A DNA stretch of 64,000 nucleotides, taken from the NCBI RefSeq assembly GCF_002234675.1, contig NC_019879.2, positions 24,857,855-24,921,854 of the forward strand. Reading direction: 5' to 3'. Positions 36,620-49,953 of this stretch are shown here, one piece after another; within the stretch, counting starts at the first letter, position 1, and each line of letters starts with the position of its first letter. Below the pieces are notes generated by a model. The model made no database searches. It was not told where the DNA came from and saw only the letters and a program-made list of their open reading frames with translations. This DNA comes from Oryzias latipes. Its lineage: Eukaryota; Chordata; Actinopteri; Beloniformes; Adrianichthyidae. Position numbers and translations under genes: made by a program.

Positions 36620-37652
36620 CAGTGTGAGTAAAAGGTATTTGATCCCTTGCTGATTTGATTGGTTTGCCCACTAATAAAGACACGACCATTTGATACTTTT
36701 AATAGTAGACGTATTCTAAAATGGGGAGACAGAATGTCGAACGAAAATCCAGAAAGTAACTTTAAATTAAACAGATAAACATTTATCTGTATTTCACTGA
36801 GTGGAAAAAAAGTATTTGATCCCTCTATCCAAAAGGACGTAATACTTGGTGGCAAAGCCTTTGTTTGCACAGACGTCAAACGTTTGTTGTAGTTAACCTC
36901 AAGGTTTGCACACATATCAGGGGGAATTTTGGCCCGCTCTTCTTTGCAGATCCTCTCTAAATCATTGCTGGGATGTTGCTTGGCAACTTGTACCTTCAGT
37001 TCTCCATAGATTTTCAATTGGATTGAGGTCCGGAGACTGGCTGGGCCACTCCAGGACCTTAATGTGGTTCCTCTTCATGTTGGAAGACCCAGCTACGACC
37101 AATTTTCAGCTTACTAGAAGAGGAGAGGAGAGGAGATTGTCTTTTAGAACTGTGCACGGTACATGGCTCCATCCATCTTCCCACTGATGTGGTGTAGTAG
37201 CACTGTGCCCTTGGCAGAGAAACCCCCCCCAAAACATGATGTTTCCACCTCCATGTTTGATGGGCATAGTGTTCCGGGATCATAGGCAGCATTTTTCCTG
37301 CTCCGAGGAAATCTGATTCTGTGAACAGGTGACTTTCATGCAGGTGATAAGTGAGAACAGGTGTCTTCAATTCAGGTAACAAGTTGATTGGGAGTATCTA
37401 ACTGTTATGTGAAAGCCAGCTCTCCTAATGCTTTACGAGGGGATCAAATACTTATTTCCCTCAATTAAATACAAAGAAAAAATAATATAAGTGCTTTAAA
37501 GTTATTTTCTGGATTTTCGTTTTGATATTCTGTCTCTCTGTTTCTGTATTCTGTTGGAACACATCAACCATTAAAAGTATGAATTATCATGTCTTTATTA
37601 GTGGGCAAACCAACTAAATCATCAAGGAATCAAATACTTTTTACTATAACAG
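36620..37652 (-). mobile_element. Tc1/mariner-type transposon, degraded
   Basis: A 1.03-kb element flanked by TA at 36618-36619 and 37653-37654. Each end holds a long inverted repeat of roughly 200 bp (AGTAAAAGGTATTTGATCCC, TTTGCCCACTAATAAAGACA on the left and their complements on the right, including TTATTAGTGGGCAAACCAAC). The interior retains transposase-like sequence on the minus strand (AAACATGGAGGTGGAAACAT read in reverse; GGCCACTCCAGGACCTTAAT on the plus strand). The transposase is deleted and frame-shifted. Confidence 0.85.
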
Positions 37653-38005
37653 TAGGTGCATATGATAATAACAAAATACTTGAATGCAACTTTTACTGAA
37701 ATCCAATAAGAGTAAGGTAAACATTGTTAGGATTAATTTCTGCAATAAAAAAAGTCACATGATAAAATTAACATTTAACACTATTGTCGTCTGATCAATA
37801 AAATAATAAAAAACAATTTCTAGTTATTTTTTTACATTCTCAAAATAGGGTAGGTACTTATACACAGTCACATTTACTATAATAACTTGTGAGAAGTAAA
37901 CCAAAAAAAAGGAAACTTTTTATTAAACCATTTTTAGGTTCTATACAAACCCACAAATTTACTGCAGCTATTGTATATTTTACAACCTGTAATGAAGTTA
38001 TAAAA

Positions 38006-38490
38006 TATATCCATTCTAGTCATTCCATCCAGTCATTCCAACAGGGGTCAGTGTTGCACAGCAAACAGTTCCCATTCGGGATTTCTGGCACCAACCTGAC
38101 GCATGGTGACTTCTACAATGACATAAACAATGGACCAAAGACATAGACAGTGGATGCAAAAGCATATTTTCATATTTTTGGCACAAACAGAGCCCCATAG
38201 TGGTTGGACTCATCATTGTTGGTGATGCGTCCAACCACAGCTGTGTCATCCTCAAACTTTAAGATCAGCCAGCTGTCGTGACTCTCTGTGCAGTCGTGCA
38301 TGACCAAGATGAACAGTAGGGGGTTTAGCACACAACCCTGGGGGATCCCGTGCTGAGGGTGATAGGAGAGGAGGAGACGTCGCGGATCTTCACAGACTGT
38401 GGTCTGTCTGTCAGGAAGTCCAAGACCCAGTTGCATAGAGTGGTGCTTTGTCCGAGTGTATGTAGTTGCAGACAACGAAAACAACATTTT
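38006..38490 (-). pseudogene. LINE reverse transcriptase fragment
   Basis: The minus-strand frame has [20 protein letters not shown] and ILKFEDDTAVVG, equivalents of the RT motifs PQGSVLSPLL and FADD. It carries E where A is usual in FADD. The style fits CR1/L2/Rex1-type fish LINEs. It is a short internal fragment and not functional. Confidence 0.75.
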
Positions 38491-38839
38491 TATTCATTCA
38501 AGTGCTGTGGACTGTACATCCTGAGTCGTCTATTAAGAATCCTTAAAGGAAGTTGTGGGAGTAAAAAGATTGTTAAAACTTTCTGATAAACAGTGACACA
38601 GACCACTGAAGCTCATTTCCATGATTCAGAAGACAAACATGATCTTGTTTGGAGTCTACTTGATCCTTAAGGAACCACACTGAGTCACCAACTAAACACA
38701 TTGAAATGCTTTGATAACATGACTGTATTTTATAGTTTTATAATATTTTATTGACTCAGATGGGAGTTTCAGCCTCATTAATTCTTATTCATCCATCTTG
38801 ATGTAAAAGTGAAATTAAATCTCATGACAAGACTTGCTG

Positions 38840-39250
38840 AAGCTGATTCATGCCTTTTAATTTCCAGCAGACTAGACCAATGTAACAGTCTGTAGGCTAC
38901 CGTACTCATCTTGAATAAACTGTTCGAAAGCTGCAGCTTTATCACAGCACTACTGTCATCGTACCAGAACCAGAACTGACCACATCACTCCTAGTATTAA
39001 GTTAAATATAGATTTATTTTAAAGTGCTGCTGTTGGTTTATTAAATATCATATCATACAATGTGGAACACAAATTCCTGTCAGATGAATTGGTGGTACAC
39101 AAACGCAGCAGAATTTGGACATCTGCAGGAACCAATCAGCTGGTAGAACCCAAAAGAACCAAACGGAATGAAGCTACTTTCAGCTTTCACCTGCTGGACT
39201 CAGATGTTCTCCTGTGGTTTCTAGTCTAAATGTAAAACTTTTCTGCAGGC
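38840..39250 (+). pseudogene. Degraded LINE 3' coding fragment
   Basis: Plus-strand frames with stops still show LINE C-terminal landmarks: a degraded SRLDYCN-like stretch, KAAALSQHYCHRTRTRTDHI and SIKLNIDLF. This resembles the 3' end of L2-type ORF2. It is too decayed to classify further. Confidence 0.45.
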
Positions 39251-39417
39251 TTGGTTAAAATCCTGCAGTTACAGCTTCATTCAATGTACTTTGAGGAGTT
39301 TTAATTACATTTTAGCTTTTCCTCACTGTGACGAGGTGACATTAAAAACAAAATAAAAAACAAAAGAAAAGAAAAAGCTGTAATAAAGATAAATATTGAA
39401 TGGACTGAGCAGAAGTT

Positions 39418-39755
39418 AAAGACCCACTTCAATGAAAACTATGTTCTTGGTGTTTTTTGCATTTTATTGTGACGTTTTTCTAATAATGGAGGACATATAT
39501 TAAGAAAATTAGGATTAAAATTGCATTTCTGACTATTTCTTGCCATTAGTTAGAGCCTGCAGCAGTCACTAAGGGGCTACAATCAGTGGGCCACAATCCA
39601 GCATAAAACGCTCCGCCACATTTTGTTACATCTACCCCCAGACAAATAGATTCATACAAATAGATTCATAAACATCCTGGTGTTCCTTGTCTGAGCTGGC
39701 ATCTGAACGGCTGGATAGCTCTGATATTGCTCGCCATTTTTGTTGCACCACCGCC
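39418..39755 (-). repeat. Dispersed repeat family, copy C
   Basis: In reverse complement it starts TGGTGCAACAAAAATGGCGA and ends GAAGTGGGTCTTTAA, matching copies A and D. It also contains a small direct duplication, CAAATAGATTCATA, at about 39645-39670. Confidence 0.7.
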
Positions 39756-42358
39756 ACTATGCTGATTTGACACACCTGCTTTAAAAGCTCCCAGGATCCT
39801 CTGCTCCAGTGGGGGCTGCATTCCTGAGTGGGAATTTGTTTTCGAGCCTGCCCCTGCTGTCTGCCTGGCCTTAGCTCGAGAAAGCCTTTGGTTTCTCCCT
39901 TACTTTGATTCTGGTTTTGTCCTTTTGTTAGATTTACTCTTGTGGTCTTTTGTTTGCATTTTGAGTAATTTGGGGGTTTCTATTTCTGTCTTAGTTGAGT
40001 TGTTACAAAGCCTGAGAATTTAAGTTATACCATTATTTATTCCCCCTTTTGGTGTTTTGTTGGTTATTTTCCTTTAGTTCCCTTTGATTTTTATGTTTTT
40101 CACCAAATCAACGGCTGTGTGGCCAACCTTAACCTCACCCAGTTATCATCATTTTCTTTATGTTGCACATTTCTCCCTCCTCCCTGAAGAGGGTTGTAAC
40201 AGGGCAATCACTGGTTACATCATGCATTGCAATTCTAAGGGGGGAGGAACACATAATCACAATGCAAAGATGAAAAACTTCCTGCCCTGCATAGCATCTT
40301 TGGTAATACCAACGCCCTCTATGAGGAGTGCTCTGCCGCTGAGCCAATGGCACGCCAAACACGTCCTGTTTTTCAGATGTCACTCACTTTCTACGGCTGC
40401 TGCAAGCAGAAGTATAATTTTTGCTTTCCTGGGGACAAGTCTTTTGCAAGCAACAGTTGGATAGTCACACAAAGCACCAAGTATGATCACACAAAGTTCA
40501 AAAGGTAATTTGTCTAAAGATCTAGGTTAGTGTGAAAAGCAAAGCAAATATAACGATACATGTAATTTTCAATAAAAATATAGAAAATCTAGAAATAGAA
40601 AATCTAGAAATGCAGCAAAAATGGAGGAACGTCGTGGTCACAAGAACTGCTGGTTTTTACAGCTGAAGTACATTTTTCCAGAATGACCGAAAAACATGCA
40701 AAAGTGAGGTCATGTGACCCATTTGTTGGCTTTTGTTTTTACCAGATTATTGAAATATTCAATATAAAAATGTTCAAACATCTACAGTACAATTAGATTA
40801 TTTATTGAAAAGATGAACTGAATTTATTGTGTATTATACTTTTGTGGTGCTTTTTAGTCAATTACACTTTTTAGTGGGTTGTTGGACAGTCGGTCCAGTT
40901 TCTTTTTATCTTCTGCATGAAGAGTAGAAAAAAATAAAAATGCTGAAAATAGTCATTGTTTAAATTTAGCACTTTAAGGTTGTTAAGTTCCCCTCACAGG
41001 ACTGTAGGTTTGTTGAGTTCTGCTTTGAAGATGCTCTACATTGAGGTGAAGGTGGGCTATTTCACTGGTTTAACTTGTGTAACACTTTCTTGTTTCCCCT
41101 TTTACGTTTGAACAAACTGAGTTTAGGAAATTTGAGCAGTAGAATCAAAGTCTTTCATTCAGCTGAAAGTGGGACACTCTTTTGTTTAACCAAAGGCTGG
41201 TTCACACGAGACACAAACACAGACTTCCTGGCAGACTGTTGGTACTTTTCCCAGATATGCAATACTTTGACAGACCTCAGGTCTGACATCCAAGTAGCTC
41301 ATTTCTGGTCTATAAAAACTTCTGCACACTTGAAAAAACAACTTTTTTTTCCCCACAAGTGTAGCCAGAATGACTTGTCCGCTGAAAAACAACTTTAACT
41401 TAAAGTTTCTTCCAAGAAAAAAAATGTGAAAAAAGGTAAAGCTCTTCTCATGACTTAGCTTTACAAATATAACAGTCAGAAACTACTGGTGACCGAGTAT
41501 GCAGTAATGCTGAAGTGCGATCTGCAAGAGTTGGTTGATGGAAAAACCTTTTTCATGAAGTCATGCAATGTCCGAGTCGTGTAACATGAGAATGAGGGCT
41601 AAACTAAAGCATCTGATAAGATTTCCTTCAACCACGGATAACCTTTCACTGCACATTCCAGGCAGCAGTTTCCTCAGTAATGCAGTACTGAGTCTTATGA
41701 ATTACCTTAGTATTCTACAAGTACCATACATCGCTGTAAATTTGTACAATTAATTCTTTCAGTGTTGTTCCTTCCTGTTTTTTGTCATGAGTTAGTATTT
41801 TGACCAAGACGTGAGAAACTGCCTTCTTAATCTTATTAACAAAATCCTTTTAACTATCACCAATGTAAGGCACAGCACTTTTAGATATCTGTCCCCTATT
41901 TGGAGGTTTTGGTAATGTCGCCTTCTTTAAACTTACTGTAAGTTTTTAGTCTGCAGTAGTTTTAGTCTTTTTTTTAAGTTAACTTGGTAATTTTATGTTA
42001 TTGTTTTTATACTCATCATAAATAATTTAATTTTTAATTTTAAGTCTTTTATTTGTTTTGTGTTTCTTGTGACACATGGACCTTGAGTCTTCAGTAATAA
42101 TAATGATGATCTGACCAACAGATAACAGAGTTTATCTGGGTCCCTCAGCAGACTAAAGGTGCATTCAGACTGGAAAAGTCTCTTGGTTCGGACCGAGTCC
42201 GCTCAATTTGGTCCGAATTGAGTCCTTAACCTGGCTTTTGGTCGTACCAAAGCTTGTAAACACAACCATGTGACTAAAGATCTCCTCAGTCATCGGCCAG
42301 AATTTACGAGGGACTCGCTGATGCAGTGCAAACATTTCTACATTATACAAAATTCTGT
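39756..42358. other. Non-coding stretch
   Basis: No gene recognised. A segment at 42158-42330 (GTGCATTCAGACTGG, TCGGACCGAGTCCG) looks like one half of a Harbinger-like or similar MITE without its partner end. Confidence 0.45.
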
Positions 42359-42583
<225 letters not shown>

Positions 42584-42819
42584 TGGAAACCAAGTTACAT
42601 TGCCAACAAAGAAGTGGGATTCAGACTTGGGTATTTATACAGACGACTCTTTTTGGACAAACCAAAAGTCCTGATCTGCAGCTGATTCAGTTTAAAACTC
42701 TTCATAGGACTCACTGCACAAGACAAAGGATGTTTAAGATGGGTCTCAGAGAATCAGACACTTGTGGCTCTGCACGTCGGTCTCATTGTTTTGGCAGAAA
42801 GTGTGTGTAGATCTGTCAA

Positions 42820-44192
42820 CTTGGTTTGACATTCCTATCACAGCTGGGCGAATGGGGGCTCAGGACTCCTGGGCAGTGGCGGGCCTTTTGTCTGGGCGCC
42901 GGTGTCGGTCTCGAGCAGTCAAGGCATTGGGTGTGGGCCCGGCGGGGGCTCTCTGTTCCTCCTACTCCTCGGCCGGGGGGCTGCCGGGTCTTGGCCTCCG
43001 TCTCCGTGGTGGGGGTCCGGTGCATGTGAGGGTGGTTGCTCCTGGGTCTTTGTCTGACGGTGGGGGTCTTGGATACTTAAATCGGCCGGGCTGCTGGGCT
43101 GTCTGCCCCTAGCTCTGGGGTGTGGGGTGCTGGGCCTCCTGCCTTTACTGGAGCAGTCAGTGTGATCAAGGTACACTTTAAGAAGCACACATTCATCCAA
43201 CCCACCTGCTTGTTTACTTTTGCACATCTATGGGCATGCATTGTTTTTGTAATTTATTGTTTTTGTAAATTTTTTGTAGGTTACAGGCTGTTTTGTAAAT
43301 TTTGTGTGCACATAAATTTTGTGAGATAAATCTTCCATCATTAGTGTATGAATACACTTGTAAATAGCTGTGTGCATGAATCTGTTATGGCTCTGACAAA
43401 ACACATTCGCTTACAGAGTGGGAAAACCGCTGTTGTGTTGAAGGCCTGCGCTGCTGCTCGAACTCCCCGACCTCTGCATTCCACCGACTCATCCCACCTG
43501 TGAGCACTGTCTGGAGATGCGCTCCTCTGAAGTGTCCACCACCCTCCCACCCACTGAGACCCATGTAACTGCGTTGTCGTCTGAATAATTAGCTTTTGTG
43601 TTAAATAGTGTCGTTTTTTTTCTTGTATCCACACATTGTACTAAGCAGTGTTGAGATACGACTTTTTTTTTGTCACCAATGCCCCCCCCCTTTTCGTAAC
43701 CCATCTACACCCACCCTAAGCAAGGCGCGTCTATAACAGCTGCGCCTCAGTCGACTTTGAACTGTATGTGAGTAACTTTGTTTTATGTCCGCTTTTGGAC
43801 GGGAAGTACTGGAATGTAATCTCGTATGTTATTGTAAAAGCTGTACACACGACAACAAAGCTTCTGATTCTGTTTTGACTTTGTATTATTGACTGCCCCC
43901 CCTATCTCCCCCACTCTAACCCCTTATCCCCCCAATCGCTGACATCCCACTCTCCCTCTCTCTCTCTCTTCTTTTCTTCCGTCCGGTCAAACAAGGGATG
44001 CATATAAAAATAAATATGATAAATAAAGCTTAGCCTCAAATAAAAAACAGTTTCTTATAAAATATTCACTCTGTTTGTTTGAAGATCCATAAACCCCTAT
44101 TGTAACAGTAAAATCTGTCAAACACAAGAGGCCCTCAACTCTGATCTGCTTCCTCAGCTGCTGAACATGAAAAGTTAGAAAAAAAAAATTTA
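42820..44192 (+). mobile_element. GC-headed retroposon, copy 1
   Basis: A GC-rich head (about 42840-43150) is followed by AT-rich sequence, a pyrimidine-rich block (43895-43980), TTCCGTCCGGTC, AATAAAGCTTAGCCTC, and a conserved 3' end (GTAAAATCTGTC, ACACAAGAGGCCCTCA, then a short A run at about 44178). The 3' part matches the reverse complement of 49910-50200. It encodes no RT. A further element seems inserted or fused at about 43160-43870. The 5' limit is approximate. Confidence 0.7.
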
Positions 44193-44359
44193 CAAGGCGG
44201 GGTAAAGCAACTATAAAGAATTGAAAAGGTTTCCAGAATGTTCTTGTGCAGTGGATTTTTAAATAAAGTTGCAGACCCCCCCATAATGCTCAGTTGTTTA
44301 CAGTAAGTTCCTGGGAATTCCATTATTATTATTATTTTTTGTTGCTTTTCCTACATTAA

Positions 44360-44558
44360 CCCTTGTGCTATCTTAGATGACCCCACCCTTCCATTGACGT
44401 GTTCTCCCTACAAAGGTGGATAAAGGTGGAAAGATTTCATGTAATCCATGGACACCAGTGAAGATCACAAATCATTGAAGAAAAAAGGTTCAGAGCACTG
44501 TCTAGTGGGTCTAGATGACCCAACTCCCAATGTCAAAGTGCCTAGGATAGCACAAGGG
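44360..44558. mobile_element. piggyBac-like MITE
   Basis: 199 bp with CCCTTGTGCTATC..GATAGCACAAGGG ends and perfect TTAA on both sides (44356-44359, 44559-44562). It is the cleanest copy of this family in the window. Confidence 0.93.
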
Positions 44559-44562
44559 TTAA

Positions 44563-45138
44563 ATTGTAATTTACTGTATGGCTCCAAATAACTTGTAAAG
44601 GATGGAGTCGCTGACCCAGCTGACCCAGCATCGTCCGATGTACATGAAGATTGATGAAATGTTGAGAAAGGCAGTAGACACTGACATGCGGCTTAGCAGG
44701 TACAGAAAAATGACCAAACTTTGGTACAAAACTCTGGTAATCAAAAAAAAAGGACCCAGGCCGTTGTATTGAAGTTTTTGTGCAAGGTGTAACTGATGAA
44801 ACACATTTCAAACTTTTCTATAAATAAGTCATCACATAGGAAACAAAATTATGGTTATTACATTCGAATCTATGTAACGGTGTAGGTACCATAACCATTC
44901 AGCCTGCAATAACCGCTTGGGGTACTTTCCACCGAGGATGACGTCACACTACGTTAGCCCCACTTGGACAAACTACGTAGCGCGGAGATCTGTTCGGGCT
45001 CTACCTATTTTTATTTCACGTATCCTTTTGTAACCTAAGGTTGTTTTACCTCATAAGTTTTGTCTGACATTATTCTTTGTAGTGTTTATGGAGAGATTTT
45101 GCCACAACCCACTTTGTAAAAAGTAAATGTTAGAATGA
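44563..45138. other. Non-coding stretch
   Basis: No gene recognised. Minus-strand frames at 44542-44811 have no recognisable domain. Confidence 0.4.
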
Positions 45139-45503
45139 ATCTTTTTCCCTTTCGGGGTCACGGGGCTGCCGGAGCCTATCCCGGCCACTTGTGGGCGAAG
45201 GCAGGGGGACACCCTGGGCAGGTCGCCAGTCTGTCGCAGGGTGGAATGTCCACAATCACACACCCACTCACTCTCACACTCACACCTAGGGACAATTTAG
45301 ATTAACCAATTAACCTATGAAGCATGTTTTTGAACGGTGGGAGGAAGACCCCGGAGAAAACCCACGCATGCACAGAACATGCAAACTCCACACAGAAAGG
45401 TCCCCCATTGATGTTCTGTTTCAGGTCCCCCAGCCAGGACTTGAACTGGGGGCGTTCTTGCTGTAAGGCAAGAGCGCTAACCACTGCGGCACCGTGCAGC
45501 CTG
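45139..45503 (-). mobile_element. tRNA-derived SINE
   Basis: In reverse complement it starts CTGCACGGTGCCGCAGTGG (Pol III A-box-like, with GCAGTGGTTAGCGC) followed by a B-box-like GTTCAAGTCC. It then has the familiar fish body (TGTGTGGAGTTTGCATGTTC, GTGTGAGTGTGAGAGTG, GGGATAGGCTCCGGCAGCC) and an ATCC-type tail. Same family as 62803-63177. Confidence 0.85.
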
Positions 45504-47300
45504 ATATTGTTGATGTTTCACTGTATTCAAGGGTTAACAGTATTGGAATGAAATAACAGGACATTTCCTGGAACTTTGCAATGAAAGGAAGCAGCTTTAT
45601 CCGGAGAGTGGTCAGGGGTTATTGGCGATGGTGAGGGGTGTTTCAGCTTTTACAGTGTAGAGGCTGAGTACAACCTGTACAACTGATGGCAGAGAAACAC
45701 ACAGAGACAAAAAAACACACACAGCCACTCCCCAAAAATGCATTTTAGTCTAAAAAAAAAAAAACAATGAAACAGGTTTTTAATGGTGCAAATGAGAAGA
45801 AAACAAGAAAACCAACTAAGAAGCAAAGACACACCTCAAATGGTTTTTTATTTGAATTCAAAGATGATGTTTTCAGGGTTACATTTATTATATTTTTAAG
45901 ATTTATTAATTTATGTAGATTTAAAAAACAACCTTCTGTTATGAAATCTATATATGTTAATCTTGATTCTGGTGAAATGTGTTTTTGACAAGACACTGTC
46001 CCTTTGTCTTCCTCTGTAAGTCTGTTGCTGTCTTCTATCCTTTTTTTTCTGTTTTGTTTTGCCAGATCTGCTGGATTACTGGCAGTGACTCCAGACACAC
46101 CTGCAAGCCATCCATTTTATTTAATACTGAATTTGCCAGGCCTTATCTGTCAACTCCCAATGTTAAAGTGCCTATGATAGCACAAGGGTTACATGAGACA
46201 AGCTAGACAAGCCTCTTTAAAACAAAACTCTGAGGATTTTAAAAATATATTGAATTCAGTCAGGTAAATTTTCACAAAAAACCTTATTGATTTGTGTTTA
46301 TTTTACTGTAGTTTAACAAGTGTTTGAAAAGCATGCTTGTGGTTTATTTAAGGTATTTTGAATGAGAAAGCTGGTCAGGTATCATGCTGCTTTCTGCAAA
46401 AAGAAGTAAAGTGACTTTGTAAATGTATGCACCAAAAGAAACTTATCAGATATGAATTTTATCAGCTGCGAAAATTGAGGGTGAGAAAAAAACAATGTGT
46501 TCTGAACCATATGCATGTCTGTGGTTTATCTTGTGAAGCTGAACAGTGGAGGAGGCTTCCTCCTGAGGTCTACACAACATGATTTCCGTTTCTGTGTTGA
46601 AAATTTACTCATGTAACCGCTGACTTCTCATGATCATGCTCCCAACAAAGAGGCCATTGTAAAAAAGATAAGGAAAAACAACACCCAGCATTGACACAAT
46701 CTTTGGGAGTCAAACATCCTTGGTGACCTTTCACTTTAAGGCGTGTAGGTTTCAGGTAAACTTGAAGTCACACTAAATATTTCTCATGCAATTCTTCCGT
46801 TTCTTTCATTTTGAGTTGCAGCCTTGTAGTTGCAGCGAATTGTGTCACTCAGTCCTCTGCAGCAAACTTTCCTTTCATTTAAGTTCTTTCTATCCTACAG
46901 AATCTATAGCATTAAACAGCACACACTGTTCTAATTCTGCAAAATCTATGCATTAATAAAAAATTAAAAAACAGTTTAAAGCAAAGTTTAGCATGAACAA
47001 CTTTAAGTTAGAATATTTATTAGAAAGGTAAAAAGAAATGGTTGGGCCAAAAAAAGGCTTAGGAAGCAGGGGACTTTAGGCTCTATGCTCAGTGCGTTTA
47101 GATGTACTCAAGACTGTTTAGTGCATTTCTTATTGTGGCTTCAAACCACTAAATTCTGCTCTCATTTCCTGTGGAAAGCATTTGAGCTGTGAGTGGGCTC
47201 TTGCCCATTTTAGCACTTCACACATTGTGACACTTGTTGATGGCAGAGGATGATGTCTTCATCTACTTTAGACATATAAGACACATTAACCTGTTTCTCC
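45504..47300. other. Non-coding stretch with a MITE fragment
   Basis: No gene recognised. 46151-46188 is the right end only (CAACTCCCAATGTTAAAGTG to AGCACAAGGG) of the piggyBac-like MITE. Confidence 0.5.
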
Positions 47301-47369
47301 AGCTGCCTTAAGCTGATTTCAGAGACGTGGAAGAGAACAACGCAGAGCAGCTGATGTTACACACTTCAG
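47301..47369 (+). other. Presumed 5' UTR exon of the Ig-receptor gene
   Basis: The sequence ends in a strong splice donor, CTTCAG|GTAAGTG, at 47369/47370, and the next acceptor is at 47783/47784 just before the start codon. The 5' end is not defined. Inferred from the donor and spacing only. Confidence 0.5.
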
Positions 47370-47549
47370 GTAAGTGACCAACAGCAAACCATATTCAGCA
47401 CTGAAGCATACGATTGTCTTTGTGTGTCACTGTTTTTTTGGTGGTTTTATGATGTTATAAAATGGTTTTAATTTTGTTTTGGTGTTCAAATGTAATCGTT
47501 TTCTCCAAGTGTAAACTAAGGGCAGGGATGGCCAGTTAAGTTTAGTCTG

Positions 47550-47705
47550 TTTAAAGTTTATTACTATCCTATTGAATTCTATGCATTTATGATCATTTTT
47601 GATTGTATATATACCTTACAATTACCGAATCGAAGCCCATTGAGACGACTGTTGTGAATTTGGGCTATACAAAATAAAATTGAATTGAATTTATTGAATT
47701 AAACA
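47550..47705 (+). mobile_element. LINE/SINE 3' tail with GAATT repeats
   Basis: CCCATTGAGACGACTGTTGT, GGGCTATACAAAATAAAATT and the pentamer run GAATTGAATTTATTGAATT are typical of the 3' terminus of a fish retroposon, in the first intron of the Ig-receptor gene. Confidence 0.5.
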
Positions 47706-47789
47706 AACGTGATCATATTGAAGAGGTTTTAACATGCAAACTAACATAAATAAACAAACATAAACTATGTCTTTGTGTTTTAGGGTGAA

Positions 47790-49905
47790 ATGTTGCATTT
47801 TTCCAGGAATGTGGGCCTCAGTGGAGCAATGATTTGCTACATCACCTGGACTTTCTGTAATGCAGGTAACTTAAGTGTTTGTATTTTTTTCAGTATAAAA
47901 AGGGGCAAATCTTATTTTCAAGCTTCAACTACAAATCAAAAGTTTTAAAAATAAAAGGAGCCTAAAATAAACAGGTTGTGTCTGAATTCCTTTACTACTT
48001 AGTTCACTGTATAGTACGTTTGCCAAATCAATGGCACTGGATAGTCCCACACTATCCTTTTTAGTATTTGGGTAGTAGAGAGAAATTTCTGACATAGTCA
48101 AAAGAAAAGGCATTTTATTAACAACGAACTGACAATCGTGTATAAAAAGAGGCTTTTTTTTTTTTATTGTCCGCCACTGAATCAACACAGCTTTTTCTGC
48201 TTTGTACAGATAAGATGACCCAAATCACCATTTGGGTCATCTTATCTGTCTCTCAATCAAATGCTGCCTCATCTGTTTTTTTAAAAAAAAACACAAAAAA
48301 ACAAGCAGCCACAAGACTTTTGGTCACCCGCTAAAACTTTAGTCATCAAATAACACAAAGTTTTGTGGGGGGAAAAACAAAACAAGTCATATGGGCTTGG
48401 TTTTTTAAGTTGAAGACTTGATGAAACATCTACAACTTAAAAAACAAAAAAATTAATGTCTTGGGAACCATCCTAAATAAATGAGTCCAGATTTAGTTGT
48501 GCAAATATTTAAAACCTCAAATGAAAAGATGTTACTTTTTTTTGCCTCTTTTAATAAATTCAATGATTAGTTGTTACTAAACATCCGCAACTGGTGGTAG
48601 AGTCAAAATAGACTCCAACAAATCACAAAAACTATGTTTGTTTTATGATGAAACAAAAGTGAGACTTTAGAGGAAGTGGAAGTTTGACGAACTCTTTAAA
48701 AAAATACGTTCTACTAAATTTAAACATTTAAAAGACCAAATTTGTTTGATCCTCGACAATTTTTTATCACCAGTGAAAAAAAAAGGTGAGAGACAACAAA
48801 ACCCGTGCAGAGATGTCTGGCAGCACGTGTGGGACGAGACAGTGGGCATGGCTTCCTGTTTAAGGCACCGCTTTAAAAATGATGGAAATAAATGTTCTTT
48901 ACATGATGGCTGGTAACCAGGAGATGGTATCAAAGAATATTATAGTTAACTAAAATATTCTGACAATTTATAAGTCCTCTAATCTGATTCGCTTCCAGTT
49001 TCACTGCTACACATGAACAATAAATGTAAAAATGTTGTCATTCCGGAACTTGCTGTATTTTTTTAATCAGTTAAGGAGCTGCGCAGACAAATGATAGGAA
49101 ACAATGGAGAACAACAGTTTGTCTTTAAAGTTTAGATAACGGAAACCAGCACTAAACCTCAGCAGCTTCCAGGATGAAGCTGAACACGCCCCCATCAGCT
49201 CTAACACCTGTGAAACGAGCACAACCATGGCTAACACCATAACCAACCTTTTAATCAAGATGGGTGCTTTTCAGTGTCATTAAGTAAAAGCAATGTTTTA
49301 TTAAGTCTACAGTCTGTACAGAAACAACAACTTCTGGTTGTAGGTTGGTGCCAGTGTTCAGCAGTCAGTTTGTGAATGTGTGTGTGCATAGTTGTTTTTT
49401 ATGTTATTTTTAAGTCAATCGATGCAGTTACATTTTAAAATAAAAAAAGCATTTCTGTTGATTCATTTTAATTATCTAATGAGATATTTCTAATTGAATT
49501 TTGCTACAAATTTACTAGAGAACTTTTCCATAATAAAATGTCAAATACAATTTTCTTTATAATTTTAATTAAGCGACAGAATGAGCGGGGTTAAAAAGGA
49601 AAAAGAAAAGCCATTTGGCGGATTGCTTTTTGTTTTAAATGAGTCAACAAGTGCAGTTTTATTTTGTAAATGAAAAAGAATTTCTTGTATTGACTTCTAT
49701 CTTTAATTATGCAACAAAAATGCTTCCATACATTTCTTTTTCCCCCCATACATTTCTTTTTGAGGCAAGTATATTAACTGTTTAACAAAATACTTCAGCA
49801 AAAATTCTCTTTTAGGTTTGCAGAGTAAGCGGCTGGTGTTGTGGCAAATGCAGAGCCTTTGCTTCCTGTTTGAAGAACGATTACTTATTTTATCTATCAT
49901 CTAAT

Positions 49906-49953
<48 letters not shown>

